Assembly (NCBI RefSeq): GCF_016545825.1
Contig: NC_052616.1
Location: forward strand, 7,750,001-7,814,000
Origin: Eucalyptus grandis
Lineage: Eukaryota; Streptophyta; Magnoliopsida; Myrtales; Myrtaceae
Length of the DNA stretch: 64,000 nucleotides
Direction of reading: 5' to 3'
Shown here: piece after piece, positions 12,658 to 23,603 of the stretch
Layout of the letters: the number at the start of each line of letters is the position of its first letter
Numbering within the stretch: the first letter of the stretch is position 1
Notes under the pieces: model-generated
What the model was told of the DNA's origin: nothing
Seen by the model: the letters and a program-made list of their open reading frames with translations, nothing else
Databases searched by the model: none
Program-made: the position numbers and the translations under genes

Positions 12658-13083
12658 AAGGCACTAGAGGTGACCCCAGCACAAAGTCTCGTCATCGTGC
12701 GGCACTTAGTCCTTGACCACAAATAACAATAGTATAAGGCGCTAGAGATAACTCACACGAAGTCTCGCTATCGTGCAGTACTTAGTCCTTCACTACAAAA
12801 GCAATAGCATAAGGCGCTAGAGGTAACTCACACGAAGTCTCGCTATCGTGCAGTACTTAGTCCTTCACTACAAAAGCAATAGTATAAGGCGCTAGAGGTA
12901 ACTCACACGAGACGTAGCACTTAGCCCTTCACTATGCATTACAATACTGCAAGGCGCTAGAGGTAATTCCCATGCGGCTCAGGTCACCATGTAATACTTA
13001 ATCCTTGACTACAATAAGCAATGGTATAAGGTGCTAGAGGTAACTCACACGAAGTCTTCTACTTGTGTAGTACTTAGTCCTTT
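12658..13083. repeat. Six ~76-bp tandem repeats in the solo LTR
   Basis: Units begin aaggc(g/a)ctagag at about 12658, 12736, 12811, 12886, 12951 and 13027. Each carries cacgaagtct-like and agtacttagtcctt motifs. The middle copies are nearly identical, and the fifth is shortened. Confidence 0.85.
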
Positions 13084-13481
13084 ACCTGCTCATAATCCAT
13101 TGGTTTCCCTCAACACAACACACATCACATCAACTTCCAATAATCATCTTGCTTCAACTATAAACCAACACCCGATTAATCTCTCACGACCCAATGACAT
13201 TACCTCGCATTTAAATTCCTCAATTCAAATAATGTCGCGGCCTAATTTCTTTATATTAAAAATACCCGATAAAATATCGTGCGTGAGCACACGGCTGGCC
13301 TTAGCCAAAATATAATATTTTCCTTTCCATAACTCCCACATTTTCTGTAGTCTGCTCAAATAGTTTTGGCATTATCAACCAATGCCCGATTATTTTTCAA
13401 TTAATAACCAATGGTTTTCCAATTAAAGAATAATTCCCATCCTTCGAAATAATTCAATTCAACACAAAATAAAGCTCCATT

Positions 13482-13930
13482 AAATAAACGGACTTCACCA
13501 CGACGATCGCCACGAAATTTTGGTCGTCGACTAACCCAACTTTAATTTCCGAAAAATAAATAAATAATTAATTAATTTCGAAAATTAATAATTAATTGCA
13601 ATAAATCCAATTTAGCTCAAATTAAAGCCCAATTGAATAAACGGGTTGCACCACGATCGTCAGCATAAAAATTCGGCCACTAACCATCCAAGTTGAATTT
13701 CTGGAAAATAAATAATTAAATAATTAATTTCAAAAAATATTTAAATACAAGAAATTCAATTTAGCTTAAAATAAAACCCGATTAAATAAACGGACTTTGC
13801 CACGGTCATCAGCATAACATTCCGGTCAATGGCCATCACTATTGAATTTTCGGAAAATAATTAATTAATTAATTTAATTCCGAAAATTAATATTTAAATA
13901 CCAAATATTCCACTTAGGCTCGAAAAGCCT
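13482..13930. repeat. Three ~150-bp degenerate tandem repeats in the solo LTR
   Basis: Each unit starts near aataaacgg (about 13482, 13636 and 13783). It continues through a ccacg..cat/cgc segment and ends in an AT-rich aaataattaattaattt block. Confidence 0.75.
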
Positions 13931-14443
13931 AATTGAAGCCCATTAAGGGTCGGGAAAAATCCCGAGGCACTTCCAATAATTAGTAGACCACGTCTACTTG
14001 CTAATTGCGCAATCAATTTATCTAAATCGCATCACAATTGACTAATAATTGATAATTTATTCTAATCTAACAACCTAAACATCATTAATTAAAGCTAAAC
14101 CAACCTTAAGCATAATTAGCCAACTAATCATGGATTAGTGAGATTACTCACCGGAATCGCGCGTAAATCGGATCAATCCGACGGGGACGACGTGAGGAAC
14201 GATAAACCCCAAAGCACGGCTCGGGTTCGGGGCCGGAAACGGCCCAAAAGCGGGTCTAAAGCTTACGGAAACCCACTTCGTGGGTTGCTGTTTTAGCTGG
14301 CCGGAGCTAATCCGGTGGCCAAAACAGCGAGATGGGGCCGGCGAAGGGCGAAGGGGACGCCAGGGGGCTGCGAAGTGGCCGGACGGAGGTAGGCGGTGGC
14401 CGTAGGTGGCCGGATCGGGCGGGACGAGGCGGAGCGAGGTGAG

Positions 14444-17400
14444 TAGGGGTGTAAACGGGTCGGGTCGGGTCGGGTCTTGATGTTACCCGACCCGACCCGA
14501 AACATACTGGTCGCATATTGTGACCCGACCCGACCCGACCCGAAACACGTTAAACTCGCATAGGAAATTCGGGTCGGGTTTTCGGGTCTTCCTTTTTTTT
14601 TTCTTTTTTTTTTCTTTTTTTTTTCGGGTGAGAGTCGAACGGGCATTGGGCCGCAAATGAATGTATCTTCTACAAATGAGCACAAGCATATGCATGTGGG
14701 GAAAAGAAAGAAGTTAAAATGGGGTTGGAGAGAAGTAAATATTTAAGAAATACATTCATACAATTGAAAAAGAAGATGCTAGAGAATCGGAAATTGAAAA
14801 AGAAGATGCTAGAGAATCGGAAATAGGAAATAAGAAAAGCTGCACTTCTTGCCAATGCCCAAGAATTCATAAGGTATGGTGAGCTCGGTAAATATGCTGA
14901 AAAGGGTTTTACACATGGAGAATCGAGCTGTCTAATTTTGTAGTAACATCTTGTGCAGCAAGAATCTCATGCTATTGATCGACACACACCAAAGATACAC
15001 AAAAATTAACAAAACCAGATTCTCTCCCAATGCAGTCTTTCACACGAGAATTTTAAGAAGGCAAACAAAATTCACTCTATTTGCAAAGACCAAGAATCTG
15101 AACAACCCCGAAGAACTCAATGTAATGAAGGATAAGGACTACATATCATAAGAACCAAACACCATGATTCATTCAAATCTTCATTCAACGAAACCATCCC
15201 AAAACAATGATTTTTTCCCTCTTCCATTAAATAAATCATTTCCAATCCAAACGCTAACCAGCACTCATTTCTAATGCAAACATTAACCAACACGCCCACT
15301 ATCCAGAATACCAGAAAATTAATCTCATTCTCAGCCTTCCTCACACAAGGGAGAGTCCAACTCAGCCCTTAGTCAAGCAAAATCAAAGCTAATATCTCCG
15401 ATGAAGACATCTCCTCCTTCTATTTGTGACATTAGAATCCCCTGATGAAGACATCTAGCAATCCTAGAAGATGATATTTAAGGGCTGAGAGAAAAATCAC
15501 TGGCACTGCTGTTGAATATCTCCGAAGTGTCGGTTTCACCTTACTTTTTCCCTGCTGCTACTCCAGCTGCTGCACCACATGTTATTAAATCCCGCCTATC
15601 CCGATCATTCTTGAAGTATCTGAGCCACCTCTAAGTCAAACGATACTGCGTTGTATGACAAAAGTATTTATCTAAGAGCTCGGCTTGGAAAATGGAATAT
15701 GCATAGGAGATCATATCCGTGATCTAATAGAACGCAATATTGATCCCCGAATGACTATTGATCATCCCAAAACAAGTAGAGTTTCTCTGGTTTAAACCAA
15801 ATTTATCTAGCTGTCCTCTAAATATACCCCCAAGTTACTTATAGTAAAGAAGACAGACTAAGAAAACTAATGAGAGATTCTGCTGAAAGTGATGATTTCT
15901 CTAGATAATGAGATATTCTGGTTAAGGGATGATTTAATTTTAGAAATCAGGTAAACTGGGTACATAAAACGGTCAGTTTATGGCATCTCATTGAATTGTA
16001 CGCCATAGATGCATGTCCCTAGAAAGTTTGGCCATCGTCGGAATTATTAGGCACCGAGCATGAAATTTAGCAAACAAAAAGATCTTAATGCTCTAAGATG
16101 CAAACAGAACTCCTAAAATATACGGGAGACCCAATACAGCTTAACCCATACAGCCCCCAACATTCTGACGTGGAACCGGAGAGAAGAGAAAAGAAGAGGC
16201 CCGTTCAGGTATTATTATCACCTCGAACATTTTATTTAATTTAAGATGGATGCAATTGATGAGAGCAATTTCAAGCTAATATAAGAACAAAGAGCAGCAC
16301 CAATATCTGCAGGATGAAAGCATGATGACATGCAAGAACATCGAATGCCCAAGGCATCATAATTCTATTCTATATTGAGACACGTTCTGGCATCTTTTGT
16401 TTGTTTTTTTTTTCTTTTTTTCATAAGAAGGGGAGGAGGAGGAGGAGGAGAAAAAAGAGGGGGGTGGAAGAGAGGAAGAGGAGCTACTTGCTGCTAACCT
16501 TTACAAAAAGGGTACTAGGAGCCAGTATAGTATGAGCATCTATGCCATTGAGGTATGCTTTCAAACACGGATGACAAAGAGGGCATTCCTAAATCAAACT
16601 GACCCACTGTGATGGAGGATGGATGCGAAACGAATGTGACAATGAGAGACAAGGCACGACAAAGTGAGAGTCCATCGGAACTCTTCATTTTGCATTTCAT
16701 CACATTCACCACCGCAAAACTTTGCGCCCTCACAAATGACCTCTGTTTTTAACACTACGAAACAAGCAGCAAACATCGATTTTAAAGAACTTTACCTCCT
16801 GTTCATGATGTTGTTCAGAAAGCACATACTGCTCACTCGCTCAGCTAGCTGCTTCAGCTTAACTTTTAACCCGAACCCAAAGAATTTCATAGACAACTAA
16901 ATGCATCGACAAGCAATTTCCTTAATACAAGAATCTAAAAATTCAAGCGCACAGAAACACAATCGCCGAATCAAATCGCCCCACAACGAAGAGCAACAGA
17001 CAATCATCAACACCGCCCGAGTGGAAAGCAGCGACTTTGCGAAACGCAAAATTCCCGATCTCCACGTAAAAGAAGACTCAAATTTCAAACAAGTAATTCT
17101 CTCCTACAACCGCTCAAACTCAAAACTAAGAACCACGCATCTAGCAGCCCACTTTTTTCTCTGTCAAATACAACAAAGAAAGGATAGAGAAGATCCCTCA
17201 CATCTTAATACATTTACCTCGTTATTTTGAAGTAGTAGGTACATATCTACTTAAGACGCACCTTTGATGTCGTACGCTGGGCAAAAAATACATGAACAAG
17301 ACCCTTTGAAGTTTCTGATAAGAGCAACTCCTTAGATACTTTAGCCTCCCGCCATGACAATTTTCTTCGTCACAAATTCACAAATGAAACTAAGCTTGCT

Positions 17401-18258
17401 TCAAAACTATTCATGCCCGCTACTCCTCCTCCACACCACGAACATAACAAGTATGACAAACAAATTCGGGAGAAAAAATCAGAATGGCACCTTTCAAGAA
17501 TGGCACCTTCCGCATGGAGCTGGACCAAGGAAGACTTCAACCTCCGAACCCATCATGTCCCGTGGATGATCCTCACTTCGCATGGGTTTCACGGAGATGC
17601 GAGCAAGCTTCGCGAGATATGCCACAAGCTCACTCAGAATTGAAGCAAACACAGCCCGCACACAACGCGAAAGAACAATCACCCTCGCAGCTCGAAAAGA
17701 AAAGGAACAATATCCGGTGTCTTAGCTCAAGCCTCAAGCAAATATACATCTAAACTTGGAAACGAGGCGAGAAGCGAGCGCCATGATCGCCGAGCGAACC
17801 CCGCCCCCAAGTCAAGCCGACGATGGTCGGCCGCACGCGGCGACAAGGGTTTCGGCGTCGGCGAGGCGGAGGCGAGGGGTGGCGAAGGCGACGGCGACGG
17901 CGAGGCAGAGGCGCGTCGATCGGAGGGCGGCAGCGGACTCCACGAGAAGGCGCACTCGTCGGAGAAGAAGGCGGAACCGACGAGGTTATGTTAGATTGTT
18001 CGTGTTTTTGGGGCTAAAGCCTAAAGCGTCCCGTGTTTTTGTGTTTTGGCGTGTTTGTACTTTAGAAAACTTGTTTCGGGTCGAACAATGTTCGAACCCT
18101 GACCCTACCCGAAACACATTTTGTTTGCTTGTTTTATATTTGTTACCCGAACACGACCCGAACACGAAACACGTTAATACATGTTTTGTGTTCGGGTCGG
18201 GTCGGGTCGGGTCGGATCGGGTCGGATCGGGTCGGGTTGGGCCTTTTTGACACCCCTA
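14444..18258. mobile_element. Non-autonomous hAT-like DNA transposon
   Basis: The ends are taggggtgt...acaccccta, flanked by a perfect 8-bp target duplication, gaggtgag, at 14436-14443 and 18259-18266, the hAT hallmark. Both ends carry subterminal arrays of gggtcg/cgacccg and short aacacgtta motifs, as hAT transposases use. Inside the ~3.8 kb no transposase (no BED finger, no hATC dimerisation region) could be recognised. Two copies of a ~32-bp motif containing gaagatgctagagaatcgg lie at about 14765-14822. The interior 14870-17800 looks like host-derived, partly intronic sequence. Confidence 0.88.
17750..17990 (-). other. Possible captured gene 5' end inside the hAT
   Basis: On the minus strand a GC-rich, leader-like stretch precedes an ATG at 17782-17784. 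That ATG encodes a short basic start, MALASRLVSK, followed by a possible GT splice donor. This resembles a first exon for an organelle-targeted protein, but no family is recognised and no further exon was found. Gene-end capture by hAT elements is known, so this is a suggestion only. It may be chance. Confidence 0.22.
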
Positions 18259-18444
18259 GAGGTGAGGTCGTAGGGGGAGGACGCCCGGCGGTGGCGGAGC
18301 GCGTGGCACACGGCGGCGAGCAGTGGACGTGCGGGCGTGCTGGGACGAGCGGCGAGCGAGCGGCGGTCTTCGGTGAGCCGCTGCCGTCCGCTCTTCTTCA
18401 ACTTCCGTTCTCTTCACCCGAACGCACGGAAAGGAGAAGAAGAA

Positions 18445-18447
<3 letters not shown>

Positions 18448-18511
<64 letters not shown>
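18448..18511. repeat. GA microsatellite
   Basis: About 30 uninterrupted GA units inside the right part of the solo LTR. Confidence 0.95.
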
Positions 18512-18514
<3 letters not shown>

Positions 18515-19197
18515 AAAAGAAAGGGGAGAAAAAAGAAAATAAAAAAGTAATCAAATAGTAAAAATCCTACTATTCAAATTACTTATATTATTTTCCCTTT
18601 CTCTCTTTTTAATTTCTTCCGGTCTTCAATTTTTCCTCCGATAATTTCTTTCCTGAAATTTCGGACTCGTCAATAATTTGACGGATGATGAGACAGGATC
18701 CTAAAAATGAATTGTGACACGCTCGAATATTCGATTCCCGAAATCGAATTCAATTTCCTGGTTATAATCGATCAGACGCGATTTTAGTCCAATCCAACCA
18801 ATTATGTAGCTTTTAGGGATTTTACCGCGAATATATCCCTTAACGGCTTCACCCAATAGGTTAATTAACTCATGAGTGATCAGCTCAGAGAAAAATGACC
18901 ATAGGCACGTTGACGAAATGCCCAGTTCATTTTATCGAAATGAGGTCGAATTTCAGGATGTCACAGAGAGCTTCCAATCGGGACACATCAGAACCCGGAA
19001 CTAGTCGTCTTGGAGATGGTCCAATTGATAATTTAACTGTTGGTGTGAATGACAAGGACGTGCTGACTGGGATGAGGTGTCTTTGGAGGGAAGGAGCATT
19101 GCTTGAGATAATTGAAGCTTTGAGCCATTCTAGTTTCAATTCTGACTCGGTTCAGTCATCGACCAGCGATGGTATTCTTTCCATGACCATTAAATAA

Positions 19198-20446
19198 AGG
19201 AATGCGATCACGTTAAATTGCATCTTCTTTATGAATTTGACAGAAATTAGCTCAATCAACAAATTAAGTTGGATTGGATCGTGATGTATTGTGTACTTTG
19301 ATGTTTTGTCCCGATAATACCAAGATAATAAGACAGGTAGCAAAATAAATCATTATTTCACCGGCAAGGGTTAATATTTTCTAGGTTGTCTCGCAATTGT
19401 AGAGATTAACAACAAAAACAACAACAATAACAACAGCTGCAACAATCAAAGAAGCGCTCTAGGGTGTCGCCCAGAAATGCTGAAGATCATTCGCTCACGG
19501 ATATATCCCTAGGATAGCTTCACCAGCCAAAAACATTCTTTTAGGATAAGATTGAATATTTTTGCCCATCCAAGATCAGTGTCTTTTCCTTCCGATGAGT
19601 TTTGATCCAATGTATTTTGTGAAGACTTAGAGGGAGAAACGGCTCAATACCATCTAAACCGCTATAAATAAAAATATAAAACAAGAATGATCAAACGAAG
19701 ATTCCCAAGAACCCTAAAAACCTTATGTTGAGAATATAAAATAAGGAATTGTCAGTTTCTCTCTTTTTAATGAATTCAGTTCACGGTATGATGGATAGTG
19801 ATATCAACCAACCATTAAAGAGTTGGTTTGAGTGTGTCACATAAACGCATCATACCTGTTTGATTATCTAAGTGCTCAATTATGGGTATGAGTAGATATC
19901 TAGCATATATAGCTTACAAATTGCAAATTAGGAACACTAATCCATCTAGATAAAAAGATTTCTTCATACATCATCTGACTAGATAATCAGCTCAAAGGTT
20001 TTCTCTAAAAAATTTAGTTCATGAATCAATTAAACAAAAATAGAATAAATGCCGACATTTGAACCGGTAGAGTGATTGGCCAAGGTAATGACATGTTAAA
20101 TACAATATATGTCATAGGATTCATCTAAGATGATGTCTTGCTTTGTTTAGTATCTTGTGAATCTTGCTCTTCCCACAATTCATTAGACGGTCGGAGGAAG
20201 TTGCAAAATTGTAACTTGCAAGAGCTGCTACAAGAATCTTTGCTAAGTATCGTACGAATCATAATAACGGTTTCATGATGTAGCCATCAGTATTAAGACA
20301 CATATGATAAACGTTCTTCCAAAAACGTAACATTTTTCCTTAACATGATAATTATACATATAACACTAAAAGGAGCATCAATGCTTGCACTCAGAGCGAG
20401 GCATTTGTCTACAGCCAAAATCATCTATAGGAGACCTTCGGCTCAA
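19198..20446. other. Intergenic, LecRK 3'-flank-like
   Basis: No gene seen. From about 19640 on it resembles 59335-60350 (shared accatctaaa and gagaatataaaataagga-like text), so it is the downstream flank of LecRK remnant D, homologous to that of copy C. A CAA-rich stretch lies near 19408-19440. Confidence 0.5.
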
Positions 20447-20940
20447 CTATATGTTGGGAGTGGCATCTTGGAGGAATTTGGGATGCTTTGCCTTCAAGTT
20501 CAAAACGGCCATTGCCACTTCAATCGAAGGCGAGACCTGGCAATGGGATGAGAACACCAGAGCCCCGCCATCATCAAGGCCTTAGCCTGTTTGCCATCGA
20601 AATTTCTGCTGAGCCTCGACCCTCAAGTCCATGGCATCGAGCAACTTCCTGCATCGACCTTTCCAACACTTTGGTTAATTTCGTGCAATGGTTGCCTTCT
20701 TCTCCACCTGTCTCGGTCTTGGTTATGTTCTCTTCAGTTATCTTAGGTGCATTATTTGCCTCTGGCATATCACTACTTGGGTATGGATGGGCTACTTATG
20801 ACCTAAAACGTACCCACGCAACATGTGAAGCTATAACGATCGCCCCCAATCCAACAACTCTGCCCATGACTATGAGCAGCCACTTCAACCAAGAGTCGGT
20901 AATCTTTTCTGTCTGGAGCCGTAAACTACTGAGATGAGTT
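20447..20940 (-). pseudogene. LecRK remnant with kinase core deleted (copy D)
   Basis: The minus strand holds the membrane segment region (SWLKWLLIVMGRVVGL), the juxtamembrane GGEEGNHCTKLTKVLE, and then text corresponding to the very end of the kinase (SIEVAMAVLNLKAKHPK, stop near 20447-20449). Everything between is missing: the P-loop, catalytic loop and activation segment of the relatives at 55679 and 60977. The frame is also broken. The lectin ectodomain is not found upstream. It is an internally deleted, dead copy of the neighbouring array. Confidence 0.8.
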
Positions 20941-22190
20941 CAGAAGTGCTAAATATTTCAGATGATTTGGACTTGGGATCAGCCTTTTCCTGCTAAAAGG
21001 TTTCAGAATGTGCAGGGACACCCCCTTCATGGACAAAATCAGCAAACTCAAAGGATGCGTGCTCAACTTGGTTACAGCAGTAGATCGAAGGTTGACTCCC
21101 TCTAGGTGTTTTGCTGGTCTGACTTGTAGACATTCTCAAATCCCCCTCCAATAGGCAGATGCTGCAGCAATTACTCAGAGGCAAAACTGTAACGAAATAA
21201 TTAACCATCACCTCATTTAACTCATTGTAAATGCAAATAAATCCATGCACACTGTTATGCCTCTGGAAGTAGTAGAACTGATTTTGATGGGATTCTCACG
21301 CTATTATTCTCAGACTACATAGGGATTAATAAAATTTCTAGGACTTGATAAACTTAAGTACACTCAGTAATTGCAGTGGATAGCATACCTAATATCTTGC
21401 TTTCTGATCAAGGTACTACACCGATGAATTTGAACTCAGCATGTTAGAACCATAAGAAGCTAAAGGTACAAAGAGGTATCTTTGGAGTGATTTTCACCAT
21501 AACACGTAGATTATCAGTCAAAGCCTTCCCGTTGTGGCGTTACATCTGCCAACAGTCCCTCCAATCGAAGAGAACCAGAGCAAGCAGCTTAACGATGGAC
21601 TCCTGCTGGAGTTTTAAGGAAGAAAAGAGTCACTCTCTTACGATAATAAACGAACAGGAAATCACGAATAAGACGCTGGCTGCCCCCGAATAAGAAACTA
21701 ACCACTTGTCAAAAAGAAGTTTGGAACACAAACAACTTTCAAGCTATAAGTTCGTTAATTCCAACTAGTTGACCCAATCGATCTCTGATTTTGCTCAGCA
21801 TAGGGAGGCCCTACTATGCCATCCCTGATTAGTCCATCGTCCACAATCTACACCGAAGCTCTATTTTCTCATCAAAGAAGCAACTGAGTCGCAGGCACTT
21901 CTACCGCATATGGCGTCTAACGTACAACATCACCACGTGCCCTTGTTAAGAACAAGAACCTCGTAACACAACCGTAAAATTGTTGTAGGACAGTTACACG
22001 ACTAGTCGTAAATAAGTCTATGCACCTCAGAAATCCCACTGAGTTACCCACCCCTTCGAATTCTCCATTGCCAGAGTGGTCAAAGAAGTCACAATTCATT
22101 ATTTAGAAAAGAAAAAAAAAAAAAAAGAAGCTATTGCTGGCGAATGCATTGAGTCTCAAATCGACGACAGAACGTGCGAACCGAATGCAA
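20941..22190. other. No gene firmly supported
   Basis: A minus-strand frame at about 20993-21160 (MSTSQTSKTPRGSQPSIYCC) follows a possible splice acceptor (ctgcag). It might be a degenerate exon of a gene running from the ATG near 22444, but no family is recognised. The rest has no recognisable features. Confidence 0.3.
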
Positions 22191-22192
22191 AG

Positions 22193-22444
22193 TCATGGGC
22201 TTGAGGAAACCACTTTCCTCTTCTTACCCGCTAATTTTCCAGGCAAAAGAAAAAAAGAAAAAGAGAGAGATTTGAAATCAAATACATAATCATTAAAAAA
22301 ACCCAGAAGGGAAAAAGTCAAATGAACTCCATAGGAAACGGTGACCAAAGCAAGCAATGCGGAAGAATCGGAGAATCCAAAGAACCTGGACAAGCTCGAC
22401 CCGTCACGAGCCGAAACGGGCGCCTCCGCAGCTCGGCGATTCAT
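22193..22444 (-). CDS. Possible first exon of an unrecognised gene
   Basis: Minus-strand open frame beginning MNRRAAEAPVSARDGSSLSR, GC-richer than its surroundings. A copia element (22481-26935) sits 36 bp upstream of this ATG, and sequence beyond the element (26940-27260) has leader-like composition on the same strand. The open frame probably continues past a splice donor, so only the first part may be coding. No domain is recognised. It could equally be a chance frame. Confidence 0.22.
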   Translation of the reverse strand: MNRRAAEAPVSARDGSSLSRFFGFSDSSALLALVTVSYGVHLTFSLLGFFNDYVFDFKSLSFSFFLLPGKLAGKKRKVVSSSP

Positions 22445-22480
22445 TTCCCTTCTTCCCCCGAGAAGATTCAGAGAGCTGGG

Positions 22481-22938
22481 TGTAAGAGTTTTTCTAATTG
22501 TGGACTACATTAATTGATATTGTAATTTACCGTTTAACGTTTATCGTTTTACGGGGTTTGGTCTAAGGTGAGATAGTAGGTTTCTAATTAGTCTAATATG
22601 GGCTGGCTAGTGTGGGCCGAGTTGAGCCCGGCCCGTAATGAGGGGGCTGAAAACTCTATAAATAGTGCTCAAGTCTCTCCTCTAACCCTAATTCTCACAT
22701 ATATCCTCACCTAATGGGCGTTTATCTAACGCTACAAGTGAGGAGGGGCCGCCTCATTGAGCCAGTGATTCGAGAGGGCAATAGAGGAGAAGGACTTGCG
22801 CGTGGAACATTGTGTTTCCGCTTCCGCTTCAAGAACAATGGATTCCAAAACAAAGTGCGTCAATTCTTTCTACTCAATCATGCATGTTTTTGTTCTAGTT
22901 ATGGAGATCTTGGGGTTTTGCGCAATTTGCGTCTATTA
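22481..22938 (+). repeat. copia-2 5' LTR
   Basis: ~458-bp LTR. Its 3' end is altered (ctattatg, against ctatca in the partner), so the exact border is uncertain. Confidence 0.85.
22657..22664 (+). promoter_or_regulatory. copia-2 LTR TATA box
   Basis: tataaata inside the 5' LTR, repeated at 26657-26664 in the 3' LTR, with taaccctaattctcac about 30-40 bases downstream as the likely transcript start region. Confidence 0.6.
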
Positions 22939-23089
22939 TGTGGTATCGTAGCCTCCATAACCCTAGAACACGAACATAATTGATTTTGCCCTAATTTGTA
23001 CAGATTAGCACTAATTAGTACGGATCTTGCCCTAATTTGTGATTTTCGAGACTTTTAGTTCAATAAAATTATAATTAAATCACAAATTC

Positions 23090-23540
23090 GGACTGGGCTC
23101 GACGAGGCGAGCAAAACCGTGGGAGGCGCGTCGCCGGGGAAGGCCCCACGCGCCCCCACGCGCCGCCGGGCGTCGAACACGCGCGCCCATGCGCGTCCAC
23201 ACGCTCCCACGCGCGGGGCGCTGCTCGCGCGTGCGGCGCACGCGAGCGCTGACGTCACGATGACATCAGCGACCCGGATTCGAATTCGACCCGACCGACC
23301 CGACCCGTTGACCCGACCGACCCGTTGACCTCGACCCGACCCGGTCGTTGGCCCCCAGTCAACCGGTTGGACCGGGCGGCTGAATCGAATGGTCGGACCG
23401 GGAACCGGTCGGACCGCCACCGGTCGGACCGGTTTTGACCGGCTTTTGACGCCCGCACGTGGGCTCCACGCGCCGCGCACTCGGGCGCGCGTGCGGGCGC
23501 GCTTGAGGCTCCGATTTGCGCGTGGCCGACGGCGATGGAC
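23090..23540. other. GC-rich block in the copia-2 leader
   Basis: About 450 bp of very GC-rich sequence full of cacgcg, gacccga and ccggtcgga motifs. It stands between an AT-rich leader and the truncated integrase, where gag and protease should lie. It encodes no recognised protein. It may be part of a long element leader or foreign filler DNA at the deletion. Confidence 0.6.
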
Positions 23541-23603
23541 TCGTATGATTATTTCCTACGTCATGGTGTATTTATTTTATATTTTTAATGATTTTATGGA
23601 TGT

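Larger units (their letters stand above)
11787..18965 (-). mobile_element. Probable Ty3/gypsy solo LTR carrying a nested hAT
   Basis: The unit starts tgtcacgcccgatcc and ends aggatgtcaca. It is flanked by a perfect 5-bp duplication, gagag, at 11782-11786 and 18966-18970. Read on the minus strand it begins TGTGACATCCTGAAATT and ends GGGCGTGACA, typical of plant gypsy LTRs, and it contains a GCTGAGACGTAGTCTCATCCC-like stretch near 12226-12245. No gag-pol and no second LTR is seen. Removing the hAT leaves ~3.36 kb, long for an LTR but possible. The solo-LTR reading is inference; a non-coding TG..CA element is the alternative. Confidence 0.75.
4950..19197 (+). pseudogene. GL3/EGL3/TT8-type bHLH transcription factor pseudogene, split by two insertions
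   Basis: This family (MYC_N + bHLH + ACT-like) acts with R2R3-MYB and WD40 partners on epidermal cell fate and flavonoid genes. Pieces in order: 4950-5050, LEWG and YNGDMKSWKATH in shifted frames; 9921-10207, MYC_N (RSEQLRELYESLLGSEPKP, LSPEDLASTEWYYLV, LPGQSLATGKLIW); 10720-11400, the acidic middle (SDLIRYVKTSLSKYSDS, ESSFVGWKKS); 11400-11780, a heavily damaged bHLH region followed by RRVEELESSRRSNELLAIS; and 18966-19197, the ACT-like C-terminus (DKDVLTGMRCLWREGALLEI, SVQSSTSDGILSMTIK, stop 19195-19197). Stops and frameshifts occur throughout, for example the double TAG just after LLGSEPKPAN. A copia element interrupts the first exon region and a solo LTR interrupts the stretch between the bHLH and ACT-like parts. 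The start, N-terminal ~60 residues and basic region are missing or unreadable. The gene runs opposite to all main LecRK copies. It is dead as a gene; family assignment is confident. Confidence 0.88.

Noticed and set aside
12658..13083. Regular repeats considered as a CRISPR array
   Set aside because: Units are contiguous ~76-bp tandem repeats without unique spacers, in plant LTR sequence.
14483..14695. Lys-rich and Arg/Pro-rich open frames
   Set aside because: They arise from poly-T/C runs and the gggtcg repeats of the hAT end, so they are low-complexity translation.
18129..18558. Open frame ending in an Arg-Glu repeat
   Set aside because: The repeat is the GA microsatellite read in frame, and the frame crosses the hAT boundary. 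Not a gene.
23055..23480. 141-codon GC-rich minus-strand frame
   Set aside because: Composition-driven (Arg/Val/Ala/Gly), with no recognisable domain. It lies in the copia-2 leader.
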